From Theristus sp. LFF4_11 (Eukaryota > Nematoda > Chromadorea > Monhysterida > Xyalidae): a stretch of 64,000 nt of DNA. The notes beneath the pieces are model-generated. The model made no database searches and was not told the origin of the DNA. It saw only the letters and a program-made list of their open reading frames with translations. The stretch is taken from NCBI GenBank assembly GCA_030248135.1, contig JASANC010001892.1:1-64000 (forward strand), given 5' to 3'. Positions 26,301 to 35,500 of the stretch are shown here, one piece after another; position 1 is the first letter of the stretch; each line of letters begins with the position of its first letter. The position numbers and the translations under genes were made by a program.

Positions 26301-29300
26301 TGTGCAAACGAATTGAATATGAAAAAACAACGAAAAAAGCCAACACACAAAGCACAACTGATTTGTGTCAAACAAATACAAAATGGTGCACTTTTTGCTG
26401 TCGTTTTTTTTTGCTAAGAGGATGAAGTTGTCAATTCGAGACACACACCCAGCTCTCTTTTGAGATAACAAAAACCTCACAGTTAATTTTTGTGACTTTG
26501 TTTGCATCGCCGGAAATTGGGCTCTGTTGAAGAGAACGAAACACACTGAAAATGCTAATAAAGTCGACCATTGCGACGTCAAAAATGCCACCGTTCTTTG
26601 AATAAAATTATTCAAGTTATTTGTAAATTCAACCGTTCCACTTTCATCTTTCCTCATTTCTGCGTCCTCAACTTTTTCTGGGTGGTGGAAAAACAACTTT
26701 CCCACCAAAAAACCTGACGAAGAAGCGAACCTGCTGACGTTGAATTTGAATAGCATTTCAAATTTTCTAACGATTACCTGTCCGCAAGCAAACAAGGCAC
26801 CGGATTTCTGTTGACAGAAACGAAAGAAAAGTGACATCAAAACGGTTTATCTGTCGCGAACCAAAAAAGTCAACTTTCTGAACGTATGAAAGTGAAGTGG
26901 CTTGGGAGGCCCACTAAAGATGTTGCATTATCCTGACGCAACGCCTGCGAAAACGTCAAACCTGCACGAAAACACTTTTGAAACAACGCGGGCCGAAGTT
27001 TTATGAGAAAAAATAACGCAACTCAACACCATCGTTCTCTAACAGCGTAACTTTCATTTATCGCGATAAATTAAAAACGGATGCAGTCATTGAGAGCGAG
27101 TATTGTGGATCTGCTTAAACGTGGGAAACCGGAAAGATACACAGGCACCAGAAATTCAATTCGGTCCACCGTTCATTTTTGCGTTAAAACGTTATTCCTG
27201 CATAACTGAAAATCCGAGTTGAGTTGTCGCTAACATGTCTTGACGTTTGTGCATGACGTCACTGCGACCAGTTCAACTGAGCAGCTTACAACGCTGAACT
27301 TGCCTGGCGACGCGTGCTGTTTTCTCCTCCATTTCGCGCGTTTCCGGTGGCTGTGCTGAATGAGTTCATCGTAATGGAATGTCTGCTTTGGTGCCTTGAA
27401 CAGTAAATGCGCCCCTTGCAGCTGCAGTTCATCGTCAGACAACGCAGACACTGCTGCTGCTGCATGCTGCTCTGTGCTGTTGGCAGTCCTTTGCATTGGA
27501 GTTGATGCATTCGCTGATGTGTTGCGCATCGCATCATCATCATAACTGTCAACAGGCTCAATCAGATAGACGCCGTCGTCGAGTAAAATGCTGCCGTACT
27601 GAAATGAACAAAAACAACAACATTCAATGGATTGCGGTGTACTGTCAGCTGATGCGGTGCATGTTCACCACGTCCACCAGCACGCCGTAGACGTCGTTCC
27701 GTCTACTGTACAGTCAATCTCGCTAATATATGCAACTAGCTGATTGGTTGGTCATAGCAACTCTCAGCGCTGATTCGTTAATCATGAGGTGTTCTCAGCG
27801 CTGATTGGTCGGTCATCACGTTCTGTTCGCGTCATGTTGCACATATTTTCCAGATGGACTGTACCTTTGTACTGTACTTTTGATTTCCCTGTAGCGTAGC
27901 TTTCTTTCAATGTCCGCCTTTTTTATATGACACAATTTTGCCCTGTTCAACACCAAAAGTTGACTTGCATGGGTGCATTGTGGGGAATTGTACATTGGCA
28001 TTGCATCTCCCCCAATTTTTGCCATTCGTTCACGAATTTTGCTGTGTTCTTTCTATTTTTTCTTTGTCTACCCGTCAATGTTTGTCCTATTTTTTCACGT
28101 GCCAGTCACCGACACAATGCCAAAGTGTTCGCAGTTGTTTTCTCATGGCTAATGCGGCCATAAAGCAACTGATAAGCTCGCTACTTGTCAAATTTATGTG
28201 ACACCCGCTTTACACGCTTGTATATTTTGCTTTTCATGGCGTCCCAAAAAAACAGCTATACAGTTTGCGCAGCTAGTGTCTTGGCTGTTCTGGCTTCCTT
28301 GTTTTTCGGGTATGTTTAACATCAACCATTTTCACCCTTATATTGAAGACAGCACTTTTTTGCCGAGTCACCAGCGAATCCATCCATTCAAGTGATTCTC
28401 CAAAAAAGCGGCATTGAAATGTGTTTTTTTAACCTTGACGCTTTTGCTCTACTTGCACCGTCAGTTGCGCTTCATTCATTTTCGTTTCCAAAACGTGTCA
28501 CCTAACTTGGCTGTCGTGGCACTAAAAAATCAAAAACACTCTTTCATGAAGTGTTTTTATTGAATAAAGCGCTTTGGTCTGGGCGCAGCGAGCGTGCACG
28601 AATGATGAATGGGGCTAGTCAAGTGTTTTCGATCGTCAGATCGGTAAAACATGGCCGTAATTTGTTTGGTTTCAAAAATGAAACCAAAGGCGATCATTCA
28701 CCATCGTCAATCAACGTAGTTTTCTTTCAGTCTTTTGCTGCGCTATTACTCCACGAAAGAAAACGAAAGAACAAGTTTCCTGCAACCGTACGCACGCAAA
28801 CGCATTTTCCTTCCGAACTTTACAACAACAAATCATACACTGTTTACATGCTTATCGGAACAGTTTGATTGCCGTCAGCAGTCAGCAGATTTCAATAGTT
28901 TCACTGTTGGAAATGTCGGGAAATACTCTCAATTAATTAATATTCATTTCAAACTGATAAAATGCTGCCGATCACAGCTGAACCGAAAAACACTTCACAA
29001 TCAGTCCAATTCATTCAAATCACAACCGCACACATCTAAAACACACCAAGCGTAAAAGATAAGCGAGCTTTTTTTAAGTTTTTTTAAATATTGCACGTGT
29101 ATTCACTGGTCCTTTTTTTAAAAGTGCTCCTCCCAAAGATACGTACCGAGCCACAAAATGAGCAATGAGCTTCATCTAGCAGCTTCAGCTGTTCGTTGTT
29201 CAGATTAGCAACAGAAATATGTGCACATAAGAAAAAAGTACAATCATAAGAAAATATGCGCCTTTTGCTGCGTCCCCCTCAGAGCTAATTTTTTACGCTA

Positions 29301-32300
29301 ACGCTGCGCTGTTCACTGTGAGCCACCCAAAGCAACGACCCCCGGCAACAGTTGCGCCGTTTCTAAGGCGTAAATCTGCCAATGGGACAGCTAAATCATT
29401 GCGCTTTTTTGAGTTAAACTGAACACACACGGACCATTCAATCACGCAGAGAACCATATTCTAAACTGCAAAATTTTGAAATGGCATTTTCTTCACTCCG
29501 GATGCTCATTTGGCGAGCCGTGATAAATTGCATGAAATCGGCTTTTCCGGCAACAAAATCTAGTACTTCCGCGATTGTATGTCGTGCTGGGCTTAAAAAC
29601 ACACAGACAAACATCCGGACAGATGTTGGTTGGTTGTGACTGCGAATGCATGTTCTTTTAATAGCAATAAAGTTTTTCGCTGTTGCCGAACGCAGATGCC
29701 AAAGTGTTTTGGTTGTTGAAACTTGAAACGACTGGGCAAATGTTGCAAAAGACAGCTGATAAACTCAGCACATACATGATTTTGATAATTTTGAAATACT
29801 TCTTGACGTGCTTTTCAGGCACAATCGCAAACAATCGAACCGGGGGGGTGAACATGATTCATGGCAGGTTTCACGGCTCATTTTCGTCTGGATAGATTGC
29901 CATATTTTTTCCAAGATGCCCAACATACGCTGCATAAATCTTTCGTCTCTGTGTCGCCAGTACATTTGCTGAAGGCAGCCAGGAATAAATCGCATTCAGT
30001 TGTAAAACGTGTAGCTTGCATTATCGCTGTTTTGTTTACGAGCTTGTTTCAATCGTATATGTCACACTATACGGTGCTCACCATCAACCGCAAGTCCACT
30101 CTGTGCACGTGTCGCTCATTTTTTTCAGACGCGTGTTTGACTTTGAGGCATCTGCCTTGGCGCAGACAGTGACAAATTGGCACAGATCCCCAAATGGTGG
30201 AAAACCATCTGCTGTTCAAACGAAACATTCAAAATGTACAACCGCAAATACACGTTTTTACATATAAACAAACAACAAGTTCTACTGTTCGAACATCAGC
30301 AGTGTGAAATATAAAATAATATGATTGATTAGGTGTTGTGGATGCACCAAACCACCGCAAGCACTGCGGCGAGCATTTACGATGTGGCACCTTTCATCAC
30401 ATCGCACAGACCGCCATCTCCAAGGACGAGACACGTTGTTCTTTGTGGTATAGTGGCCCATTGTTTGCACTGCTGACAATTTCAATGCATTCGCACTTGG
30501 ACAATGTCTTGAACAGTCTTGAATTCGAATACAACGCCCATTTACAAAACCCTTTTACTACACGCATGTTTCATTGTCAAACATCAGAAAAACGCACCAA
30601 TGATATTTTTGAATGAGGCATGCTGACCATTGACTTGGAAGACTCGAAAATGTTTTGAAACTGTTTCCAGCTAAAAACTTTGAAGCCGTCAGATACTCGT
30701 AAACAGAGGCTTATTGTGGTATTGACATTCGTGTGAAGTTGAACTGTAAAACAGCAAACTGTAACCAAACGCAACGAAATGCCCTTTGACAAACAACATT
30801 ACACACAGCTCACTTCGGCACGTTTTCACGGTATCCAAAATATAAACAAACAAACAAGCAAGCAAACAAGCTTTTCGGCTTTGCTGCTTCAACATTGCTA
30901 ACAATACTTTTATGTTGTAAAAATGACCAACGTGTGTCCGTTGATTCGGTTGGATTGCAAAGGTAAAGAATCGCGCTTTTATTTGAACCACTTCAAACTT
31001 TTATGTTTGTCGTTTAGAGTGAACCGTGCACCGGTTGCAGTGAACTAAACTAAAGAGAAACAACCGAAATGGGCAGCCGTGACGCACCATGCCGTCGCAC
31101 AGGTTGAGCGTGCTGCTCGGCGCGTGTCCGTGCGTCGCCGTGTACAGACAGCGGCGTTCGTCGGCGTAGTCCGCGACGCGCAGCTCGTCGCCGTACAGAC
31201 GCTGCACGGACAGCAAGCCGGGCACGTAGGGCAGCTGCGCGCGCGGCACCGCCACCAGACGCATGTCCACGTGGCTGGCGTCCGTGCCGCGCAGGCGAAA
31301 CAAACACGAGTCGCCACAGGACGTCGACGCCGCTGGGGACGCGCTGTGCCGCTTGGCGCGCTGCTGCGCCGACGTGCTGCTGACGACGTGCCCGTAGAAC
31401 ACACGACCGCCGCTCACGGGCGCACCTGGCAGAGAAACAGCTGCGTTACGCCACGAACACCGAGCCACTGAAACTGCGCTCACACGGGATGAACGCGTTC
31501 TGGTGGCCAAATGTAGTTGAATAAAACACAGTTCTCAGTGCACTTCGGTGTCACTTCCGGCGAACCGGCGTTTGCCCCCTATTTCTCTCGTGTAATGTCA
31601 ATTATTGTTCACGTGATCTGTTGATCGACCCCTGTTTTTACACTTAACAAATGACCGTTGCGTTTATGTAACGTTTTGCATGCAATTTCAATTTTTGATC
31701 AATTTTCAATTGGAAACACTGACTGCCAGAACATTAAAAAGACTTGACAAACTCAAACTGATTTCTGTGCGAGGAAACAAATATTTTTTGTCACATATGC
31801 ACAAAACTTACTACCGTTTTTGACATCTCTATTCTTTTCTATTTTTTGACAAGTCAAGTATACGTGCCTAACAAGTATGAGAGTACATATTCAAACGTGG
31901 GCACTGGATTTGACACAATGCCAATGCCAACACAACTTTTTGTAACAACTGACTAACGCTCTTCAATTCCAATGCAATCAACGTCTTCATAATTGAAAAC
32001 AAATCAGCGAAAGACTGATGGCAGTGGCATGCGTAGTTCAATTTTGATAAGGCAACAGAATACAATGTACAATGTATGCATGCGCCCGAATTATTCAGGT
32101 TCAGTGATCCGAAAAATGATTCTGGTTGATAGGTGGGACCAATCGCGTTGACATGCACAGCACCGTTACAAGCGTAAACATGACCTTGCTCCAACACACA
32201 GTTACGCACATGAAAGGGAGCTAAAAGTTTCATCTTGCACTGATCTCGACCGTCGTAATGAGCGTGTGATCATGACACAACAACATTGGAATCAGTGGAC

Positions 32301-32592
32301 AAACAAAGCAAAAATTATTGCATACTGATGCACGAATGAATGACATTTTATGGCAGTTTCCTTCCGTTTGAGTTGCTAATGAAAAATAACTGTTCTTCCG
32401 AGAACTGCTCAGTACAATCAGGACTCAATCAAGAGAAATGGGCGCAAGCAAAGCAGTTTCGCTGCTGTGCAACTGACCGGAGAATCTGGTTTTGCTGTTT
32501 GCGTGCTCGTGTCGCGCGTCGCCCATGACGACGGCAGCAGCAAGCAGCAGTGCCGTGCCGAGCGTTGCTGTGCACCGGTCACGGCGGTGCAT
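7997..32592 (-). CDS. gon-1: GON-1/ADAMTS9-20-like secreted metalloprotease, whole gene (about 40 exons)
   Basis: This is a zinc endopeptidase of the extracellular matrix. GON-1 and ADAMTS9/20 cleave large proteoglycans and their GON domains affect secretory transport. I could join 40 exons from ATG 32592 to stop 7997 with a consistent phase at every junction, giving about 2,203 residues, close to the usual size of the class. Domains in order: signal peptide, propeptide ending in a basic furin-type site, metalloprotease with HELGHVFNIPHDD, disintegrin-like, first TSP1 repeat, cysteine-rich, spacer, about 16 further TSP1 repeats, and GON. The last domain is diagnostic of the ADAMTS9/20/GON-1 class. 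Most introns are below 150 nt. Three are long: 31087-27599, 22181-18857 and 14955-11006, the last two filled with repeats. Two introns probably start with GC. The least certain join is exon 9 to 10, where the donor is weak. No 5' UTR exon or promoter was identified. Confidence 0.93.
9039..11005 (-). CDS. gon-1: GON-1-like protease: TSP1 repeats 13 to 17, exons 30-34
   Basis: Exons are 11005-10838, 10105-9932, 9865-9692, 9621-9286 and 9216-9039. Each begins with a cysteine motif ([41 protein letters not shown]). The first four end at the tryptophan strand of the next repeat, continuing the pattern of exons 21-29 across the 3.95-kb intron. The phase-0 join from 14956 (ending WLTDAWSP) to 11005 (starting CSAPCG) completes one repeat. 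That is good evidence that both repeat blocks belong to one gene. Exon 33 has a longer non-repeat linker. Exon 34 ends in front of the GON domain. Confidence 0.88.
11732..13199. mobile_element. Foldback TIR element (Mutator-like candidate) with 9-bp target duplication
   Basis: The element body is 11,741-13,190, flanked on both sides by cgtgggaac (11,732-11,740 and 13,191-13,199). The ends are long inverted repeats of roughly 350 bp starting gggtcgtgacaaaacacc, with subterminal (CCCAA)n arrays. The centre is about 3.5 direct copies of a roughly 255-bp unit beginning ttacggtaaccctgtagtgg, and part of a unit is inverted in the right arm. No transposase frame is present, so it is non-autonomous. 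Long TIRs plus a 9-bp duplication suit Mutator-like elements; Merlin or another foldback class is possible. Confidence 0.82.
13875..14450 (-). CDS. Possible nested single-pass membrane protein with poly-Thr tract (uncertain)
   Basis: A 191-codon frame lies wholly inside intron 29 of the GON-1-like gene, on the same strand. It starts [10 protein letters not shown] and carries a long Thr run (with a short Ser run) encoded by a TTG/GTT microsatellite at about 14,240-14,355. A 24-residue hydrophobic segment follows ([24 protein letters not shown]), then a Ser/Thr-rich tail with NHT and NTT sites. The sequence after the microsatellite is more GC-rich than its surroundings. The Thr tract alone could be chance. 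I recognise no family. It could be an independent small gene, an alternative 3' exon, or non-coding. There is no clear in-phase splice acceptor linking it to exon 29. Confidence 0.3.
14240..14355. repeat. TTG/GTT trinucleotide microsatellite
   Basis: Nearly perfect gtt repeats run for about 115 bp, interrupted by a short gat run. On the minus strand they read as Thr codons with a short Ser run. Confidence 0.95.
14956..18856 (-). CDS. gon-1: GON-1-like protease: end of spacer and TSP1 repeats 2 to 12, exons 19-29
   Basis: Exons are 18856-18564, 18207-18003, 17918-17751, 17679-17515, 17446-17282, 17180-17004, 16830-16666, 16370-16032, 15973-15803, 15669-15334 and 15216-14956. The first ends the spacer ([19 protein letters not shown]) and starts repeat 2. 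Most following exons begin exactly at the CSxTCG cysteine and end after the W-x-x tryptophan strand of the next repeat, in phase 0. Exons 26, 28 and 29 carry longer Ser/Thr/Lys-rich linkers. The exon 28 repeat is irregular (CPECSDPD in place of CSVTCG). Such repeats bind matrix glycans and position the protease. The exon 27 donor reads GCATGC and is probably a GC-AG intron. Confidence 0.88.
19003..19446. repeat. Small foldback element
   Basis: The segment 19,003-19,030 (starting gcacagggaaaagaac) is repeated inverted at 19,417-19,446 (tacatttggatcgttctt...). Between them lie short direct repeats such as ccaaatgtac and accatagtgg. It is probably a MITE; exact ends and target duplication are not resolved. 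Confidence 0.6.
19975..21050. repeat. Tandem array, about 149-bp unit, 7 copies
   Basis: The marker cgtgacgatttcgggcgaat recurs near 19,980, 20,126, 20,276, 20,425, 20,574, 20,725, 20,874 and, degenerate, 21,024. Units also share ggtgttttccagggtaattc. The last copy decays at its end. Confidence 0.92.
21144..22167. mobile_element. DNA element with 143-bp terminal inverted repeats
   Basis: The left arm 21,144-21,286 (attatctaaaaatgcgggag...) and right arm 22,025-22,167 are near-identical in inverted orientation and equal in length. The 740-bp centre carries a plus-strand retroposon-like segment (about 21,840-22,022) ending in an A-rich (aaac)n tail exactly at the inner edge of the right arm. 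No transposase is seen. No target duplication is obvious. Confidence 0.78.
22182..23134 (-). CDS. gon-1: GON-1-like protease: cysteine-rich domain and first part of spacer, exons 14-18
   Basis: Exons are 23134-23017, 22954-22818, 22756-22636, 22520-22425 and 22354-22182. The cysteine-rich domain reads [14 protein letters not shown], then [25 protein letters not shown] and [20 protein letters not shown]. This matches the region that places ADAMTS enzymes on their substrates. The spacer begins [17 protein letters not shown] and continues through GKYLLNGNW and LEYSGS, with few cysteines, as expected. The exon 18 donor GTAACC (22181) lies only 14 nt from the end of an inserted TIR element. Confidence 0.9.
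23209..23870 (-). CDS. gon-1: GON-1-like protease: disintegrin-like domain and first TSP1 repeat, exons 10-13
   Basis: Exons are 23870-23729, 23658-23554, 23485-23337 and 23272-23209. The domain begins [11 protein letters not shown] and includes [15 protein letters not shown], joined to [13 protein letters not shown] and then [15 protein letters not shown]. This is the cysteine pattern of ADAMTS disintegrin-like domains, which shape substrate binding rather than bind integrins. The first thrombospondin repeat follows as [17 protein letters not shown], then [18 protein letters not shown] after a 64-nt intron. The CSRTCG segment fits the O-fucosylation consensus, and WxxW fits C-mannosylation, both needed for secretion in this family. 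Confidence 0.9.
24429..25559 (-). CDS. gon-1: GON-1-like protease: furin site and catalytic metalloprotease domain, exons 4-9
   Basis: Exons are 25559-25417, 25331-25245, 25163-25051, 24930-24890, 24815-24710 and 24599-24429. The block opens with a basic processing site, RRRVRQRR, then [15 protein letters not shown], the usual start of the reprolysin fold. Conserved segments are [47 protein letters not shown] and [18 protein letters not shown]. The last is assembled across the intron 24709-24600 and carries all three zinc-binding histidines, the glutamate and the following Asp. The Met-turn appears as HIMAP downstream. All catalytic residues are present, so the enzyme should be active. The exon 9 donor (GTTGCT at 24428) is weak and was chosen because it keeps the frame. 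Confidence 0.9.
27304..32592 (-). CDS. gon-1: GON-1-like protease: signal peptide and propeptide exons 1-3
   Basis: Exon 1 is 32592-32478, exon 2 is 31425-31088 and exon 3 is 27598-27304. Exon 1 starts with MHRRDRC followed by a hydrophobic core ([13 protein letters not shown]), a typical signal peptide. An in-frame upstream ATG exists at 32655, but the signal peptide position favours 32592. Exon 2 ends with the ADAMTS propeptide cysteine segment [13 protein letters not shown]...NLCDGM. Exon 3 continues [16 protein letters not shown], the usual sequence after it. The propeptide keeps the enzyme latent during secretion. Exon 3 ends at a GCAAGT donor. The Asn/Ser/Thr-rich stretch in exon 3 has potential N-glycosylation sites (for example NTS and NAS). 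Confidence 0.88.
27599..31087 (-). other. gon-1: 3.5-kb intron 2 of the GON-1-like gene
   Basis: Donor GTGCGT (31087) and acceptor TTTCAG (27599) join NLCDGM to YGSILLDD. The intron is AT-rich. I see no conserved exon, tandem array or TIR element in it. Confidence 0.7.
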
Positions 32593-35500
32593 TGTGCGCG
32601 GATGAGGCCAACACAGCACGTGGCACATGTCGTTGCCGTCGCAGTCGTACGTCATCGTGCTCGTGTGTCCTCCGCAGCAGTTGCATCATCACCACCGTGC
32701 ACCTGCACCGACCGGCCGCACGACTCGCTGAATTATGTGCTTGCTTGATGCTCACTGTTGTACTGCACCGAGAGGCCTGCTCGATTTTTATGCTTTCGAC
32801 ATTGAACACACACGGTCGCGCACGACGCTCCCCCTACCGTGCGTTTTTTTATTTGTGCACCGTCTTTTTATTGCTGCTGCATTCACCGACGGAATGTAAT
32901 ACAGTCATTTTTTCGGTGCTCGTCTGTTCGTTGTTTTTCTCCGCCGCTTGTTTCCGTGATGATCAGAATGAACTGCGTGTGAATGCACTCATAAAAAAGC
33001 CACGCATGACGCACGCACAATGAAGATTATTAGTGGACAAGCCCCGTGGTGATGCGACGGTGGACACCGTCAGGTTGGCAAACGTCACTCAGAGAGGGCA
33101 CTCTGCATCAGTGACACAATTTCGCAAGGCCTTGTCGCGCTTTGTGACGACAGTGTTAATTGTTGAAGTAATTATTGTTAGCTCGCAAATTGGGCGAATA
33201 CAATGCGAACATGGCTTAATTGAAGCTAAACGGTGTAGTATGCTAAATTGTTGCTGTGGAATATTGACGTTGTTGTTGTTGTTGTTTATTTCAGCATTGG
33301 CAGGCGTTTAGTTCAGTATTTTCAAATATAATTCCAACTTGGCAGTTTTGATGCTTGTTATCAATATATCGGTTATCAATTTTACAACAATCGCAAAAAA
33401 CTATAAGTGGCAGTGGTTTATAGCAAAAAGCACAGTAATGCGCTGCGTTTATTAGGCGACTGATGTGTTTTTGCAGTTCAAATGTTTTTTTTATGAAAAC
33501 ACACAGCGAGCACAGGCGTCTGCATGCGACGCGCAATCGCAGCCTGCCCTGAAATCAGACGCAAAAAATATTCTATCAAAATTAAAAAAAACACAGACCT
33601 ATTGAATGTGAACGTTCAAGTGAGCAAATTTTGAACGAAAATGCAACATTTAACGAGCGCGTGCTGCACATGTCTGAACGTTTTGCATAAGTGTTTCACA
33701 ATAAAAACTTCTCAAAATGAATGAAAAAAGTCTTCCAGGGGCTGCTCCATCTCTTCTGGGTGGCAGTTTGCTTGTGCAGCCGATTTTTTTCTTGGCATAA
33801 CTCTAAAAACTTTCGAAACCGGTATTTGTGCAAACGTGAAAATGCGCCAGACGCAAGAATGATTTTTTTGCAGAGATGTACACGTTTTTCTCATAGCTTC
33901 TCATCAACTGGAATGCTATGATAAAGCAGTGGCGACAGAGTAAATACTGGTGATTGCGAGTGGATTCGGATTAAGAGCACAAAGTGATGTGAGCGTGCAC
34001 CGCAAGAAATTTGCTGTGAATCCACGGGTGTCAGCAATGATAAAACGTTGGCTTGGCTGTGAGCGGCTGTAAATCGCGAGGTTCTGTCAGAACATTCGAA
34101 AGCACATAACTGGTTACACGGACACTGAAACACTGCGCCTCGTTGAGACTGCTCCATTGCACAAAGTTCAACACAGTGCACACTCACTGACACCTGAAAA
34201 AGATCGTTAGACACAGTTACGATTGCTGCGATATGGAACTTTCGGAATTGCTCCACTGAAAAACAGGTCGACTAAAGTTTTGAAATTATTCTTATGATTA
34301 TTTGAAAAATCTGTTGCACGCCTCCGGTGTATGTCACTGTTGAATGGATGAAGTTGTTGCACACATCAGAGGTGATCATCACAACAACAAAAAAGTCCCG
34401 CTGCACTGCGCCACACTGCATGCAGCATAATGCTGTGTCAAGTGATACAAAAAGCAATCAAAATCATTGCGCATTCCAGATGCACTTGCGCAAGAAGTCG
34501 GAAACAAAAAAAAGTAAAATGTGTTTTGTGTCGAAGGAAACAACGGTTTAGGTGGATTTCTGAAAAAAGGCGGCACTGCATGGAACGACATGAATAAAAA
34601 AACAAACGGCAACTGAGGAAAAGTCGTGATCACACAAATGAAACGGATTTAGCCGCTAATGAAATGGACTGAGATAAACTGGGCAAACAAACCAATTCAC
34701 CAAACAATTTTTGTTTGTGTTGTTACAACATCTCCTTCCCCCTCCAAAAAACCTAGCTTACTTTAGCTGGAGCTGTGCAAAGAGTAGGCTGAACACGAGT
34801 TTCAGTCTTTGATCAAAAACTGTAGCAGATAAAATATTTTTACATGGATTTGAAAAAAAGCAGAATATATTTAACAGCAGCAATATTGTACTGTATTATT
34901 GATGTGGGTTGTTGTGAGTTAAAAAAGAAAGGAAAACGTATTATCGCGGTGCCAGGTAGCGCTGCACCGATACAAAGATGCACAATGACAATGTGAAAGA
35001 GGCCTGAGGGGCATTAGCTCTTACACCGTTGAGCCACTTGAATTTACGGAACGGATCATGAGGGACACTCGACGGGCGCAGTTGCTTAAAGACACACACG
35101 GAGAAGAAAAAATGCAGGGGATTCTGCAGGGGGTAACGCTGGCGAATTACACAACGGATTACAAGCGCTGACTGAGTTCGTTACAATAAGTTCACAGGAG
35201 AAACGCCGAACAAAATCGCGAACGGACACTTCAATACAGACCAACACCAGTCCTGATTTAAACTGAACTGCCACTTGTACTCTTTGGCACCGTCTGCCGA
35301 CAGAGTAATGTGTTGCCATTGTTGTTGCAATTTTCCACGTACACAAACTGTTGATCCGGTCAGCTCGCTCTGATCTGGATATGGCCATTTTTGAGCTGGC
35401 AACACAGTCGACGACTGCATGTTTTGCTCGGTGCATGTTTATTTTTCCTTCCGAACGTTTTTTTGACCGACAATATAGTGTACAATGTTGCTTCTTGTCG

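Noticed and set aside
31001..31510. Single-exon 169-codon protein
   Set aside because: Only 31,425-31,088 is coding, as propeptide exon 2 with clear acceptor and donor. The ends of the frame are intron.
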